Shown piece by piece: positions 40,768 through 50,187 of a stretch of DNA of 64,000 nucleotides (position 1 is its first letter; each line of letters starts with the position of its first letter). The notes beneath the pieces were generated by a model, which saw only the letters and a program-made list of their open reading frames with translations, was not told where the DNA came from and did not search any database. The stretch spans positions 1 through 64,000 of the forward strand of contig NZ_OY288124.1 in the NCBI RefSeq assembly GCF_958439165.1, given 5' to 3'. The DNA comes from an uncultured Hydrogenophaga sp. GTDB taxonomy: Bacteria > Pseudomonadota > Gammaproteobacteria > Burkholderiales > Burkholderiaceae_C. Made by a program: the position numbers and the translations under genes.

Positions 40768-41841
40768 ATGAACATCCTGCTTTTCATCGCTGGCCTGATC
40801 GGCCTCATTGCCGGGGCCGAACTGCTGGTGCGGGGCGCCTCGAAACTGGCACTCTCGTTCGGCATCTCGCCGCTGGTGGTCGGCCTGACCATCGTGGCCT
40901 TCGGCACCAGCTCGCCCGAGGTGGCGGTGTCGGTGGGCGCTGCCATGGACGGCCAGACCGACCTGGCCCTGGGCAACGTGGTGGGCAGCAACATCTTCAA
41001 CGTGCTGTTCATCCTGGGTGTCTCGGCGCTCATCACGCCGCTGGTGGTGAACATCCAGCTGATCCGCCAGGAGGTGCCGATCATGATCGGGGCCTCGATC
41101 ATCCTGCTGCTGGTGTGCCTGGACGGCCGCATCGGTCTCATGGATGGCCTGCTGCTGTGCGGCCTGATGGTGGCCTACACCGTGTTCCTCATCGTCCAGT
41201 CGCGCCGCGAGAGCCAGGCCGCCAAGGACGAGTACGCAGCCGAGGTGAAACCCGCATCGAGGGGCGCCTGGGACGCAAAGCTGCCAGTGCAGCTGCTGCT
41301 GATCGCAGTGGGTCTGGGCCTGCTGGTGCTGGGATCCGAAGCGCTGGTCACGGCATCCATCGCCTTTGCCAAGGCGCTGGGCGTGAGCGATCTGGTGATC
41401 GGCCTGACCATCGTGGCCGCCGGCACTTCCATGCCCGAGGTGGCGACATCCATCACGGCAGCCATCAAGGGCGAGCGCGACATCGCGGTGGGCAACGTCG
41501 TGGGCAGCAACACCTTCAACATCCTGGGCTGCCTGGGCATCGCTTCGGTGGTCAGCCCCTCGGGACTGGGGGTGCCATCGTCGCTGCTGGCACTGGACAT
41601 GTGGGTCATGCTGGCCACTGCCCTGGCCTGTCTGCCGGTGTTCCTGACCGGCCGCGAGATCGCGCGCTGGGAGGGTGGCGTGTTCCTGGCGTACTACGCC
41701 GCCTATGTGGCCTGGCTCATCCTGGCGGCCCAGCAGCATGCAGTCCTGGGCACCTTCTCGGCGGTGCTCATGGGCTTCATCGCACCGCTGACGGTGGTCA
41801 CCCTGGTCGCGGTCATGATCCGGCGGGGTCAGGGGCGTTGA
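40768..41841 (+). CDS. CaCA-family sodium/calcium antiporter, YrbG-like, 357 aa
   Basis: Two inverted halves of five helices, each with the alpha repeat: VAFGTSSPEVAVSVGAAM with LGNVVGSNIFN, and VAAGTSMPEVATSITAAI with VGNVVGSNTFN. The acidic and Asn residues that coordinate Ca2+/Na+ are present. It exchanges Ca2+ for Na+ or H+ at the inner membrane. The central loop (residues about 150-175) is charged and cytoplasmic. The SulP gene follows immediately. Confidence 0.93.
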   Translation: MNILLFIAGLIGLIAGAELLVRGASKLALSFGISPLVVGLTIVAFGTSSPEVAVSVGAAMDGQTDLALGNVVGSNIFNVLFILGVSALITPLVVNIQLIRQEVPIMIGASIILLLVCLDGRIGLMDGLLLCGLMVAYTVFLIVQSRRESQAAKDEYAAEVKPASRGAWDAKLPVQLLLIAVGLGLLVLGSEALVTASIAFAKALGVSDLVIGLTIVAAGTSMPEVATSITAAIKGERDIAVGNVVGSNTFNILGCLGIASVVSPSGLGVPSSLLALDMWVMLATALACLPVFLTGREIARWEGGVFLAYYAAYVAWLILAAQQHAVLGTFSAVLMGFIAPLTVVTLVAVMIRRGQGR

Positions 41842-41846
41842 GCCAG

Positions 41847-43532
41847 GTGAGCCGCCTGCGCCGCGCCCTGCCCTTCCTGGCCTGGCCCCGGCCTGACCTT
41901 GCCCTGCTGCGCGGCGAGCTGCTGGCCGGCCTGACCGTGGGCCTGATGATCATCCCGCAGGGTGTGGCCTATGCGGCCCTGGCCGGCATGCCGCTGGTGA
42001 CCGGCATCTATGCCTCGCTGCTGCCGGCGCTGGTGGCGGTGCTGTTCGGCGCCTCGCCCCGGCTTTCGGTGGGACCGACCGCCCTGACCAGCCTGCTGGT
42101 GGGCGCATCGCTGGCGCCGCTGGCCACCGCCGGCAGCGAGCAGTGGGTGATGCTGGCCGCCTGGCTGGCCCTGCTGTGCGGTGCACTGCAGGTGCTGCTG
42201 GGGCTGGTGCGTTTCGGCTGGTTGCTCAACCTGGTGAATTCGCCGGTGCTGATGGCCTTCACGCAGGCTGCGGCCCTGCTCATCGTGGCGTCGCAGCTGC
42301 CGCCGCTGCTGGGCGCCTCGGGCTGGCCCGGACTGATCGCCGGGCTGCAGACCGGGGGAGCGGTCGGCGCCTGGCACTGGCCGTCGGTGGCCTTCGGGCT
42401 GGGCAGCCTGGCGCTGCTGTGGCTGGCGCGACGCTGGCGCCCCACCTTCCCGGTGGTCCTGCTGGTGGTGGTGGCCAGTGCCGGCATCAGCCGGTTCACC
42501 GGTTTCGAGGCCGGGGGCGGTGCGGTGGTGGGCAGTCTGCCCGAGGGGCTGCCGGCTCTGGTGCTGCCGGGCTGGCCGGGCTGGCCGGTGCTGGCGCAAC
42601 TGGTGCTGCCGGTGCTGGTGATCACGCTGGTGAGCTTTCTGGAAACCGCCTCCAGCGCACAGGTGGACAACGCCGGGCGCCAGACGCGCTGGGATCAGGA
42701 CCAGGACCTCATCGGCCAGGGTCTGGCCAAGCTGGTGGCCGGCTTCAGCGGGACATTTCCCACCAGCTCGTCGTTCTCGCGCTCGGCCTTGAACCTGTAT
42801 GCCGGCGCCCGCAGCGGCTGGGCCACGCTGGTGTCGGTGGCGATGGTGGGGCTGGCCCTGCTGCTGTTCATGCCGGTGCTGCACCATGTGCCCCGCACCG
42901 TGCTGGCGGCCATCGTGCTGGTGGCCATCGTGGGGCTCATCCGACCTGCTGCCTTCGTGCGGCTGTGGCGGCTTTCCCGGGTGGAAGCGCTGATCGCCGG
43001 CACCACGCTGCTGGTGACGCTGGCGGCAGCGCCGGCGCTGTACTGGGGTGTGCTGGCCGGTGTGCTGATGTCGCTCAGCCACTTCCTGTACCTGCGGCTG
43101 CATCCGCGCATCATCGAGGTGGGCCTGCATCCGGACGGCAGCCTGCGCGACCGCCACCTCTGGCATCTGCCGCCGCTGGCGCCCGGTCTCTACGCCTTGC
43201 GCATGGATGCCGCGCTGGACTTCGCCACCGCCACCGGTTTCGAGCGGGCAGTCGCAGAGCACCTGGAAGCGCATCCCGACACCCGCCACGTGATGTGGAT
43301 CGCCCACCCGGTGAACTGGACCGATGCCACCGGCGCCGAGGCCTTCGGCCGGCTGCGCCAGACGCTGGAGCGGCGGGGCATCACCCTGCACCTGGTGGGC
43401 ATCAAGCTGCCGGTGGAACAGCTGCTGCAACGCGCCGGCCACCTGGACAAGGCCGCGGGCCTGCGCACCTACCGCACCGAAGCGGAGGCGCTGCAGGCCC
43501 TGCCGGATCTGGACACTGCGCAGGCGGTCTGA
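41847..43532 (+). CDS. SulP/SLC26-type anion permease with STAS domain, 561 aa
   Basis: The membrane part has the SulP signature GLTVGLMIIPQGVAYAALAG, then GIYASLLPALVAVLFGASPR and the GQGLAKLVAGFSGTFPTSSS region. A C-terminal STAS domain (about residues 440-540) is normal for the family. The substrate (sulfate, bicarbonate or C4-dicarboxylate) is unknown. No ATG start exists near the conserved beginning: GTG 41847 is used, with AGGGG eleven bases upstream; TTG 41838 overlapping the antiporter stop is an alternative. Co-transcription with the antiporter is likely. Confidence 0.87.
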   Translation: MSRLRRALPFLAWPRPDLALLRGELLAGLTVGLMIIPQGVAYAALAGMPLVTGIYASLLPALVAVLFGASPRLSVGPTALTSLLVGASLAPLATAGSEQWVMLAAWLALLCGALQVLLGLVRFGWLLNLVNSPVLMAFTQAAALLIVASQLPPLLGASGWPGLIAGLQTGGAVGAWHWPSVAFGLGSLALLWLARRWRPTFPVVLLVVVASAGISRFTGFEAGGGAVVGSLPEGLPALVLPGWPGWPVLAQLVLPVLVITLVSFLETASSAQVDNAGRQTRWDQDQDLIGQGLAKLVAGFSGTFPTSSSFSRSALNLYAGARSGWATLVSVAMVGLALLLFMPVLHHVPRTVLAAIVLVAIVGLIRPAAFVRLWRLSRVEALIAGTTLLVTLAAAPALYWGVLAGVLMSLSHFLYLRLHPRIIEVGLHPDGSLRDRHLWHLPPLAPGLYALRMDAALDFATATGFERAVAEHLEAHPDTRHVMWIAHPVNWTDATGAEAFGRLRQTLERRGITLHLVGIKLPVEQLLQRAGHLDKAAGLRTYRTEAEALQALPDLDTAQAV

Positions 43533-43542
43533 AACCGGGCCT

Positions 43543-44367
43543 TCAGAAGAAGGCCATGGTCCGCACCTCGATGCTCTCCCGCTTGGGGGCGCCGGGGGGC
43601 GTGGTGGGGTCCTCGAACGCGGTGTGCCCCATGAAGCGGGCACGGCCGTCGGTCTCGGAGTCGTAGGTCTTGAGCAGCAGCGCCTGCCGGGCTTCCATGC
43701 GCGGGAAGTACAACCAGCGGTGCCGGGGCGAATGCCGCATCACATAGATTTCGCCGGTGCGCTCGCGGTACTTGAGGTCCATGCGCAGCATGTCGGCGTC
43801 ATCGTGGGTGCGGGCATCGCACAGGGCCAGCGGGAGTTCTTCCACCCGTTCGCGCAGCGGCTTCCACACATTGAAGAAGGCCACCCGGCGCTGCAGCAGT
43901 GCGTCGGCTTCATCGGGAAGGATGTCGCGCACCCGTTGCGGACCGCTGGCCACGGTGTAGTCGCTGTGCACCAGCAGCACCGCCGGGCGCTGCACCGTGG
44001 TCTGGGCCTTGAGGTCGGCCGGCAGCCGCTTGCGGATGGTGTGGTCGAACACCACCACGCGCCGCGCGCCAGTGTGGCGCTTCACGAAGTCGATGACCTG
44101 ATCGTAGAAGAGCGACTTGATGGCGTCGTCATCGTCGAACTGCTGGAACTCGGCACCGAAGTCGTGCAGCTCGAAGCCCTCACGGTCGGCCGAGAGCTGG
44201 TGCACCTCGGGCCAGCCGTCGTGGATGTCCACTTCCTTCAGGTCGGTCCCGGGCGGGTTGAGCTCCACGCCGGGATCGGGTTCGTAGAAGTAGTAATCGG
44301 GCGGGCGGCCGTTGTCGACCGTGTAGTTGAGCGTGGCGCGGACGGAACGTGCGGGTGTCATGGGCAT
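43543..44367 (-). CDS. CmcJ/NvfI-family (AsaB-like) oxygenase, 274 aa
   Basis: Blocks typical of this little-known family are present: PPDYYFYEPDPGVE, VFDHTIRKR, LLVHSDYT with a His-x-Asp pair, RHRWLYFPRMEARQALLLKT, and a C-terminal TAFEDPTTPPGAPKRESIEV. Members include fungal AsaB/NvfI and cephamycin CmcJ, Fe(II)/2-oxoglutarate-type enzymes or relatives acting in secondary metabolism. Here the gene is in a bacterial detoxification-like context, 20 bases after a glutathione transferase gene. ATG 44367 and ATG 44361 are both possible starts. Confidence 0.78.
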   Translation of the reverse strand: MPMTPARSVRATLNYTVDNGRPPDYYFYEPDPGVELNPPGTDLKEVDIHDGWPEVHQLSADREGFELHDFGAEFQQFDDDDAIKSLFYDQVIDFVKRHTGARRVVVFDHTIRKRLPADLKAQTTVQRPAVLLVHSDYTVASGPQRVRDILPDEADALLQRRVAFFNVWKPLRERVEELPLALCDARTHDDADMLRMDLKYRERTGEIYVMRHSPRHRWLYFPRMEARQALLLKTYDSETDGRARFMGHTAFEDPTTPPGAPKRESIEVRTMAFF

Positions 44368-44387
44368 CAAGGCACTTCGGGGAGCGG

Positions 44388-45044
44388 TCAGGCAGCCTGT
44401 TTCTGCAGGCGCTGGGTGGTGAAGCCTTCACCGACCCAGGTCTTGTCCCAGCTGGGCAGCCGCTCGACGCTCTCGAACAGCCAGCGGCGCAGGTTCGGGT
44501 GCGGGTCCAGCGGCAGACGCTGCCAGCCGTGCAGGTGCATCGGCGAGGCCAGGGCGATGTCGGCGATGGTGGGCTTGTCGGTGGACACCCATTGGCGGCC
44601 GGCCAGACGGGCATCCAGGATGCCGGCGAGCTTGTGGAACTGGGCGTCCTGTGCGGCCAGCACGGCGGGATCGGCAGCACCGCCGAGCAGGGGTTTCACA
44701 CAGTTCTCCACCAGGTACACATAGCAGCTCGGGAACCAGCTGGAGGACTCCCAGAGCAGCCAGCGGTTGATGTCGGCACGGGTCTTGAGGTCGGTCGGGT
44801 AGGCCGAGGACGCGCCGTTCTTGTCGGCGGCGTATTGCAGGATGGCGTTCGATTCCCACAGCACCAGATCGCCGTCGACCATGGCCGGGATCGACTGGTT
44901 CGGATTGACGGCCGTGTAGGCGTCGCCCTTCTGTTCACCCTTGAAATAGTCGACATGGTGGAGCTCGTAGGGTGCGCCCATCAGGTCCAGGCCTGCGAGC
45001 ACCTTGCGGCAATTGACCGTGATCGGGTCGGCGTAGATCTTCAT
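44388..45044 (-). CDS. glutathione S-transferase family protein, 218 aa
   Basis: An N-terminal thioredoxin-like domain (MKIYADPITVNCRKVLAGLD, then NPNQSIPAMVDGDLVLWESNAI with the cis-Pro and the Glu-Ser glutathione pair) and an all-helical C-terminal domain (KPTIADIALASPMHLH). It belongs to the bacterial theta/beta-like class, with substrate unknown. GGAG precedes ATG 45044. It is divergent from a LysR gene and followed by the CmcJ-like gene, so the two enzymes probably act together or share control. Confidence 0.9.
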   Translation of the reverse strand: MKIYADPITVNCRKVLAGLDLMGAPYELHHVDYFKGEQKGDAYTAVNPNQSIPAMVDGDLVLWESNAILQYAADKNGASSAYPTDLKTRADINRWLLWESSSWFPSCYVYLVENCVKPLLGGAADPAVLAAQDAQFHKLAGILDARLAGRQWVSTDKPTIADIALASPMHLHGWQRLPLDPHPNLRRWLFESVERLPSWDKTWVGEGFTTQRLQKQAA

Positions 45045-45186
45045 GCTGTCTGTCTCCGTAGGTTGGTCTGCTGTCGGGGTGGTCTGTGCCACCTCTTGGG
45101 GAGTCTAGGGATGGACACCTGCAGGCGCATCTGCTCGAATGCGAACGCTTTGTGTCCGATCCGGAAACAATCCCCACCACCCGCCC

Positions 45187-46146
45187 ATGACCATTTCCCG
45201 CGACATGCTGGCCACCTTCCTCAAGGTGGTCGACGGGCTGAGCGTGAGCCACGCAGCCGACGAGCTCGGCGTGGGCAAGAGCGTGGTGAGCAAGCGGGTG
45301 GCACAGCTGGAAGACGCCCTGGGTGCCACGCTGTTTGCGCGCAGCACGCGGCGCATCGTGCTCACCCCGGCCGGCGAGGTGTATGCCGCCCATGCCCGGC
45401 GTGCCCTGGCCGAATTGCTGGCGGGGGAGGAAGAAGTGCGTGCCCTGCGGTCGGAAATGAGCGGGCGCATACGGCTGACGGCGCCGGTTTCGTGGGGCCA
45501 GCGCGTGCTGGCCAAGCAGCTGCCCTGCTTCCTGAAGGAATACCCCGGCATCGAGATCGACCTGCAACTGGCCGACCGCATCATGGACCTGGCCTTCGAG
45601 CGCATCGACATCGCGCTGCGCTGGTCCACCACGCCGGCGCCCGAATTCGTCTGCACCCCGGTGGCCCGGGTCGACTGGATCATGGCCGCCGCCCCCGCCT
45701 ACCTCGCCGAAGCCGGCCAGCCCGCACAGCCGCAGGAGCTCCGGCACCACACCTGCCTGGCCTACTGGCGCGAGTCGTCCGACGAAGCCTGGGTGCTGGC
45801 ACGCGAGAGCAATCCGGGCGAGCAGGTGCAGATACGCGTCAGCAGCCGCTACCACGTCGACAACCCGGAGGCCGTGGTCGACGCCGCTCTGGCCGGTCTG
45901 GGCATCGCGCTGATGCCCAGCTACCTGTGCCGGGACGCACTGGAAGACGGCCGCCTGCTTCCGGTGCTGCCGGGCTGGGTGCCGCACACCAAGTTCGGCA
46001 CGCTGATCACCGCCCTGACCACACCGGACCGCCTGCGGGTGGGCCGCAACCGCGCCCTGCTCAGCTTCCTGCGGCAGGACCTGCAGCAGGACCTGCAGCA
46101 GGCGGCCGATCAGTCCCAGCGCGCCTCGGCTTCCCTGGGCACGTAG
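45187..46146 (+). CDS. LysR-family regulator, 319 aa
   Basis: A winged helix-turn-helix (LATFLKVVDGLSVSHAADELG, then VGKSVVSKRVAQLEDALGAT and LFARSTRRIVLTPAG) is followed by an effector domain of normal size (about 90-300). Being divergent from the GST gene, with 142 bases between, it is the probable regulator of GST and the CmcJ-like gene. The end is Gln-rich (RQDLQQDLQQ). The last 37 bases overlap the end of the convergent PhoD-like gene. Confidence 0.9.
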   Translation: MTISRDMLATFLKVVDGLSVSHAADELGVGKSVVSKRVAQLEDALGATLFARSTRRIVLTPAGEVYAAHARRALAELLAGEEEVRALRSEMSGRIRLTAPVSWGQRVLAKQLPCFLKEYPGIEIDLQLADRIMDLAFERIDIALRWSTTPAPEFVCTPVARVDWIMAAAPAYLAEAGQPAQPQELRHHTCLAYWRESSDEAWVLARESNPGEQVQIRVSSRYHVDNPEAVVDAALAGLGIALMPSYLCRDALEDGRLLPVLPGWVPHTKFGTLITALTTPDRLRVGRNRALLSFLRQDLQQDLQQAADQSQRASASLGT

Positions 46147-48101
46147 CTCACGTCGCGGCCATCGGCCAGCAGGCTGCGGATGCGCCACGGGCGCCCTTGT
46201 CCGTCCAGCTCCACCAGGCCCACGCCACTGGCATCGAGCAGCCGGCGGCCGTTGGGCAGCCCCTCCGGCTTGCGCGGCACCACGCGCAGATGGCGCCGCC
46301 GGGTGAACCAGTTCAGCGGCGAGCGCGGCGAATAGAGCCAGCGGTTGCCATGGTCCAGCACCGCCAGCAGGCCGGACGGAAAGGTGTTGCGCAGGCCGCT
46401 GCTGCAGATCTGCCAGATGTCGGGGCTGCGGGCGCCGGTGCGCAGGCGGGTGCGACGGCGCAGCTTGACGTCGTACACGAACGAGTAGTGCACGTCGCCC
46501 GAGAGCACCACGAAGTGCTGCGGCGTGCGGGGGTGCCGGAAGATGTTGAGGATGGCACTGGCCGCACCGGGGTGGCCCATCCAGTTCTCGGCATCCACCA
46601 CCAGCGGGCTGCCCGCCCAGCTGAACAGGTGCTGGATGGTCTCGATCAGCTTGACGCCGAAGATCGGCGCCGATGACACCAGCAGCACCGCCTGGCGGTC
46701 CAGCAGCGTCTGCTGCAGGTCGGTGAGCGACTCCCAGTCCAGCAGGCCCGAGGGCTGGCGCGATGACAGGTCGGAACGCCAGCGGTGGGTGCGGCTGTCC
46801 AGCACCACCAGGGCCGGCTCGGTGGGCCACACGTAGTGCCACTGGTGGAAATGCAGCAGGTGGGTGACGGCGGCGTCATGCTCATCGGACCCGGGCTGCG
46901 CCAGTGCTGCAGCCAGATGCCGGCAGGCGTCACCGAAGACCTCGGGCCGGTTGCCCCAGCCCTGGTGCAGCAGGTACCCCAGCAGGGCGTTGCCGATGAC
47001 GCGGCGCGAGAACGGGTGGCCGTACGCCAGGTTCTCCCATTCGGCGCTCAGGTTCCAGTCGTCGGTGATGTCGTGGTCGTCGAAGATCATGGCCACCGGC
47101 AGGTGGGCCATGGCGCGGCGCACCGCCGGCAGACCTTGCACGAAGGCATCGAGCGCCGCCGCCTCGCGGTCGTAGCGCTCCCGTTCGCGTGGTGACAGAC
47201 CCGGTGGCGGTGTCAGGTCGAGCCCCTGCCATGGCACCGGCGACCAGACCAGCAGGTACATGCACAGCACCTCGGACAACGAGATCAGGTGGTTGTGCGC
47301 GCTGTCGGTGGTGAACACCGGCTTGGCCACGCCGCCGAACAGGATGTCCCGCAACCCGGACTTCACCGCCTGGCGCGGCAGCAGGTGTTCGCGGCGGTAA
47401 TAACCCATCGGATGGTCCACCAGGGCCTGCGCCGAAGCGGGGCCGTCTGCAACGACGCCGGGCAGCACCTCGTCGGGCAGTTCCAGGCGGCGGGCCAGCT
47501 GGTGGATGGCCCGCAGCATGGGACCGGCCACATCGTCGGCATAGATCTGGTCGCCGGTGAGCACCAGCGCGCTGGGCCAGGCCGTGGTCGATTCGCCCGC
47601 CATCAGCCGCTGCAGCAGGCGGTCGGCCTCGGCCAGGCCATCACCGGCACCGCCCTCGTCGCCGCTGCCATGGTGCGGTTTGCGGCAGGATCCGTGCAAC
47701 AGCGAGGCCACGTTGGGCTCCCACCGGAAGCCCGGACGGGTCTGCCCGGCGTGGCAGAGCCCCGGTTCGGTGGCCAGCAGATCACGCCAGCCGCCCGGGG
47801 CATCGGCGTCTGCCACCTCCAGCGTGTAGGGCGTCCAGGCGCCGGGCACCAACGGCTCGGGCAGTTCGGCGTCGATCAGGTGGTGGAACAGGCGCCCGCC
47901 GGCCTGCAGGGAAGGGCATTCGGGCAGTGCCACCACCCGGCCATCCAGCCGCAGGCGGAGTCGGACCGGCGCGCTGGTGGCCAGCCACAGCACCATGCGG
48001 CTGGCCTCGACCCGGCGCAGCACCGGGCCGGCCAGCAGCAGCGGCAGTTCGGGAAGAGACTCGGAACAGACGGGTTGACCACTCATATTGCGGCGCAGCA
48101 T
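46110..48101 (-). CDS. PhoD-like metallophosphatase, 663 aa
   Basis: A metallophosphatase core with VLTGDQIYADDVAG, MIFDDHDITDDWNLS and VLSGDVHYSFVYDVKL: the Asp, Asn/His and His residues that hold two metals. This fits the PhoD-like/alkaline phosphatase D clan, which hydrolyses phosphate esters or diesters. An N-terminal beta-rich region of about 130 residues precedes the catalytic domain. There is no Tat or Sec signal, unlike secreted PhoD, so it may be cytoplasmic. The start is uncertain (48107 GTG, 48101 ATG or 48086 ATG). Confidence 0.82.
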   Translation of the reverse strand: MLRRNMSGQPVCSESLPELPLLLAGPVLRRVEASRMVLWLATSAPVRLRLRLDGRVVALPECPSLQAGGRLFHHLIDAELPEPLVPGAWTPYTLEVADADAPGGWRDLLATEPGLCHAGQTRPGFRWEPNVASLLHGSCRKPHHGSGDEGGAGDGLAEADRLLQRLMAGESTTAWPSALVLTGDQIYADDVAGPMLRAIHQLARRLELPDEVLPGVVADGPASAQALVDHPMGYYRREHLLPRQAVKSGLRDILFGGVAKPVFTTDSAHNHLISLSEVLCMYLLVWSPVPWQGLDLTPPPGLSPRERERYDREAAALDAFVQGLPAVRRAMAHLPVAMIFDDHDITDDWNLSAEWENLAYGHPFSRRVIGNALLGYLLHQGWGNRPEVFGDACRHLAAALAQPGSDEHDAAVTHLLHFHQWHYVWPTEPALVVLDSRTHRWRSDLSSRQPSGLLDWESLTDLQQTLLDRQAVLLVSSAPIFGVKLIETIQHLFSWAGSPLVVDAENWMGHPGAASAILNIFRHPRTPQHFVVLSGDVHYSFVYDVKLRRRTRLRTGARSPDIWQICSSGLRNTFPSGLLAVLDHGNRWLYSPRSPLNWFTRRRHLRVVPRKPEGLPNGRRLLDASGVGLVELDGQGRPWRIRSLLADGRDVSYVPREAEARWD

Positions 48102-48172
48102 ACCCACCCCAGGCTTGCCGAGTGGCGGGGCGGTGCCAATCAGGCTGAGTGCGCGGGGTTTTGCGGCTGGCC

Positions 48173-49534
48173 TCAGACGCCGAGCTGCAGCAGCGCCCGG
48201 ACCGTTTCGTCAAAGTCGCTGATCTCGTGCATGTCCTGCCGCAGGAATTTCACGATGGCATCGCGCCGGTCGATGGCGATGTCGGTGGTGGCATCGCTGC
48301 CGCGCTGGTATTCGCCCACCCGCAGGAGCAGCTCCACGTCGCGGTAGCGGGCCAGCAGTTCACGCACACGGCCGGCCGCGAGGCGGTGCTCGCGCGGCAC
48401 CAGGGCATGCATCACCCGCGAGGCGGAAGCCAGCACGTCGATGGCGGGATAGTGGTTGGCTTCCCCGAGGGCACGCGAGAGGATGATGTGACCGTCCAGG
48501 ATGGATCGGGTCTCGTCGGCCACCGGTTCGGTCATGTCGTCGCCCTCCACCAGCACCGTGTACAAGGCGGTGATCGACCCGACTGCGTTGGTGCCGGTAC
48601 GCTCCATCAGCTGCGGCAGGCTGGCGAAGACGCTGGGCGGGAAGCCGCGGCGGGTCGGCGGCTCGCCAGCGGCCAGCCCGATCTCGCGCTGGGCGCGGGC
48701 AAACCGCGTCACCGAATCCATCAGGAACAGCACGCGCTGTCCCTGGTCCCGGAAATACTCGGCGATGGCGGTGGCCACGAACGCGGCCCGCGCCCGTTCC
48801 ATCGATGACCGATCGGAGGTCGCACAGACGACCACGGTGCGTTCCATGCCCTCCGGGCCGATCTCGCGCTCCAGGAACTCCCGCACCTCACGGCCCCGCT
48901 CGCCGATGAGGGCCACCACGGTCACGTCGACGTCCGCCCCCTTGACCAGCATGCCGAGCAAGGTCGACTTGCCGCCGCCGGCTGCCGCGAAGATGCCCAT
49001 GCGCTGACCCTGGCCACAGGTCAGCAGACCGTCGATGGCCCGAACACCGAGCGCCAGCGGCTCGCTGATCAACCGACGGGTCAAGGGGTCGGGTGCCGGG
49101 GCATAAACGGGGTAGTGCTGATGCACCACCATCGGCCCCCGCTGCGCCAGATCCAGCGGCTGCCCCAGTCCGTCCAGGACCCGGCCGAGCAGTCCCGGTC
49201 CGACCGGCGTCATCTGGTCGCGCCCGGTGGGCAGCACCTCCGTTTCGGTGGAGATGCCGTGGGTGCCGGCCGACGGCACCAGGATCGCCGTGCCCCGCAT
49301 GAAGCCCACCACTTCGGCACTGACCTCGGAGCCGTCCGACGGGTTGCGCAGGATGCAGACCTCGCCCACCCGCACCGACGGCACCACCGCACGGATCACG
49401 GTGCCCACCACCTGGATGACCCGGCCCCGGAGCTTGACCGTGACTGTCCGGGACAGCGTTGCACGCAGCCGGGAAGCTATGTCTTCGAATGGTGGGTGGG
49501 CAGCAGCACCCGGGGGGTCGGCCGGGCCGATCAT
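48173..49534 (-). CDS. sctN: type III secretion ATPase SctN
   Basis: 453 aa. The F1-beta-like ATPase of the T3SS export apparatus: an N-terminal barrel (about residues 30-100), then Walker A IFAAAGGGKSTLLG (about 181-194), Walker B in RVLFLMDSVTRFARAQRE, and the T3SS/flagellar block GEPPTRRGFPPSVFASLP. It strips chaperones and unfolds substrates at the cytoplasmic face. It is the last gene of the visible operon: sctO, sctP and sctQ do not follow. It is coupled to sctL by a 4-base overlap. Confidence 0.96.
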   Translation of the reverse strand: MIGPADPPGAAAHPPFEDIASRLRATLSRTVTVKLRGRVIQVVGTVIRAVVPSVRVGEVCILRNPSDGSEVSAEVVGFMRGTAILVPSAGTHGISTETEVLPTGRDQMTPVGPGLLGRVLDGLGQPLDLAQRGPMVVHQHYPVYAPAPDPLTRRLISEPLALGVRAIDGLLTCGQGQRMGIFAAAGGGKSTLLGMLVKGADVDVTVVALIGERGREVREFLEREIGPEGMERTVVVCATSDRSSMERARAAFVATAIAEYFRDQGQRVLFLMDSVTRFARAQREIGLAAGEPPTRRGFPPSVFASLPQLMERTGTNAVGSITALYTVLVEGDDMTEPVADETRSILDGHIILSRALGEANHYPAIDVLASASRVMHALVPREHRLAAGRVRELLARYRDVELLLRVGEYQRGSDATTDIAIDRRDAIVKFLRQDMHEISDFDETVRALLQLGV

Positions 49535-50187
49535 GGCGCTTCGTCCAGCGGGAAGCTGCCGGCTGCCGGCGGCGCGATGAACACGCTGGCCAGGGCCTGG
49601 AGCAGCGCTTCCAGCTGCCCATGGAGGCTGGCCTCGGCCACACCGATCTCGGACTCGACGCGACAGCCGTCGCGGGCCAGGCCCTCGTCCGGATGCACCT
49701 CGATCTGCGCCATCCCCGGATACGCCACCAGCAGCGCAGCCACCTGTGACCGCAGGAAGCCGACCTGATCAGGGTGCACATGCAGCCGCAGATGGCGCTC
49801 GGTCCGCATCAGATCCAGACAGCTGTGGACCACGGCCAGCACCTGCTGCCCGTCGTCGAACCCCTGCACCAGCTTGCGGACCGCGTCCAGCACGAGCTGC
49901 ACCACCGAATCGGTGATGCGGCTGAAATAGAGCGCGGTCTGGTTCTCCACCCGCAGCAGTTCGGCGGCCTTCTCTTCCCCGGCCTGCCGCAGGCCTTCGG
50001 CATAGCCCAGCGCCCGCTGTGCCTCGTAGGCCTCCTGCGCGTCGGACCTCATGCGGTCGGCATAGGCCAGGGCGGCCGCCACGGCCGACTGCCCCTCTTC
50101 CCAGGCAGCGACCTCGTCGGCCCGCAGCCGCTTGCTCGGGGGCTGCAGGCGGATCGGTTCGTTCAGCGAGCGAATCTTGAAAACCAT
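49531..50187 (-). CDS. sctL: type III secretion stator SctL
   Basis: 218 aa. The FliH/YscL-type stator: a charged helical N-terminal region with AYADRMRSDAQEAYEAQ and GYAEGLRQAGEEKAAELL, then LHVHPDQVGFLRSQVAAL and the C-terminal GCRVESEIGVAEASLHGQLE, which corresponds to the FliH 'GGC-E-G-D-SL--QL' block. It links SctN to the sorting platform and restrains the ATPase. ATG 50187 overlaps the end of sctK by 25 bases. The assignment fits both sequence and position. Confidence 0.88.
   Translation of the reverse strand: MVFKIRSLNEPIRLQPPSKRLRADEVAAWEEGQSAVAAALAYADRMRSDAQEAYEAQRALGYAEGLRQAGEEKAAELLRVENQTALYFSRITDSVVQLVLDAVRKLVQGFDDGQQVLAVVHSCLDLMRTERHLRLHVHPDQVGFLRSQVAALLVAYPGMAQIEVHPDEGLARDGCRVESEIGVAEASLHGQLEALLQALASVFIAPPAAGSFPLDEAP

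Noticed and set aside
41829..43643. 604-codon His/Gln-rich open frame opposite the SulP gene
   Set aside because: Low-complexity antisense shadow; the SulP protein has clear family blocks.
44349..46676. 775-codon open frame on the plus strand across GST, LysR and PhoD genes
   Set aside because: It is out of frame with the LysR gene and antisense to two others; no domain is visible.
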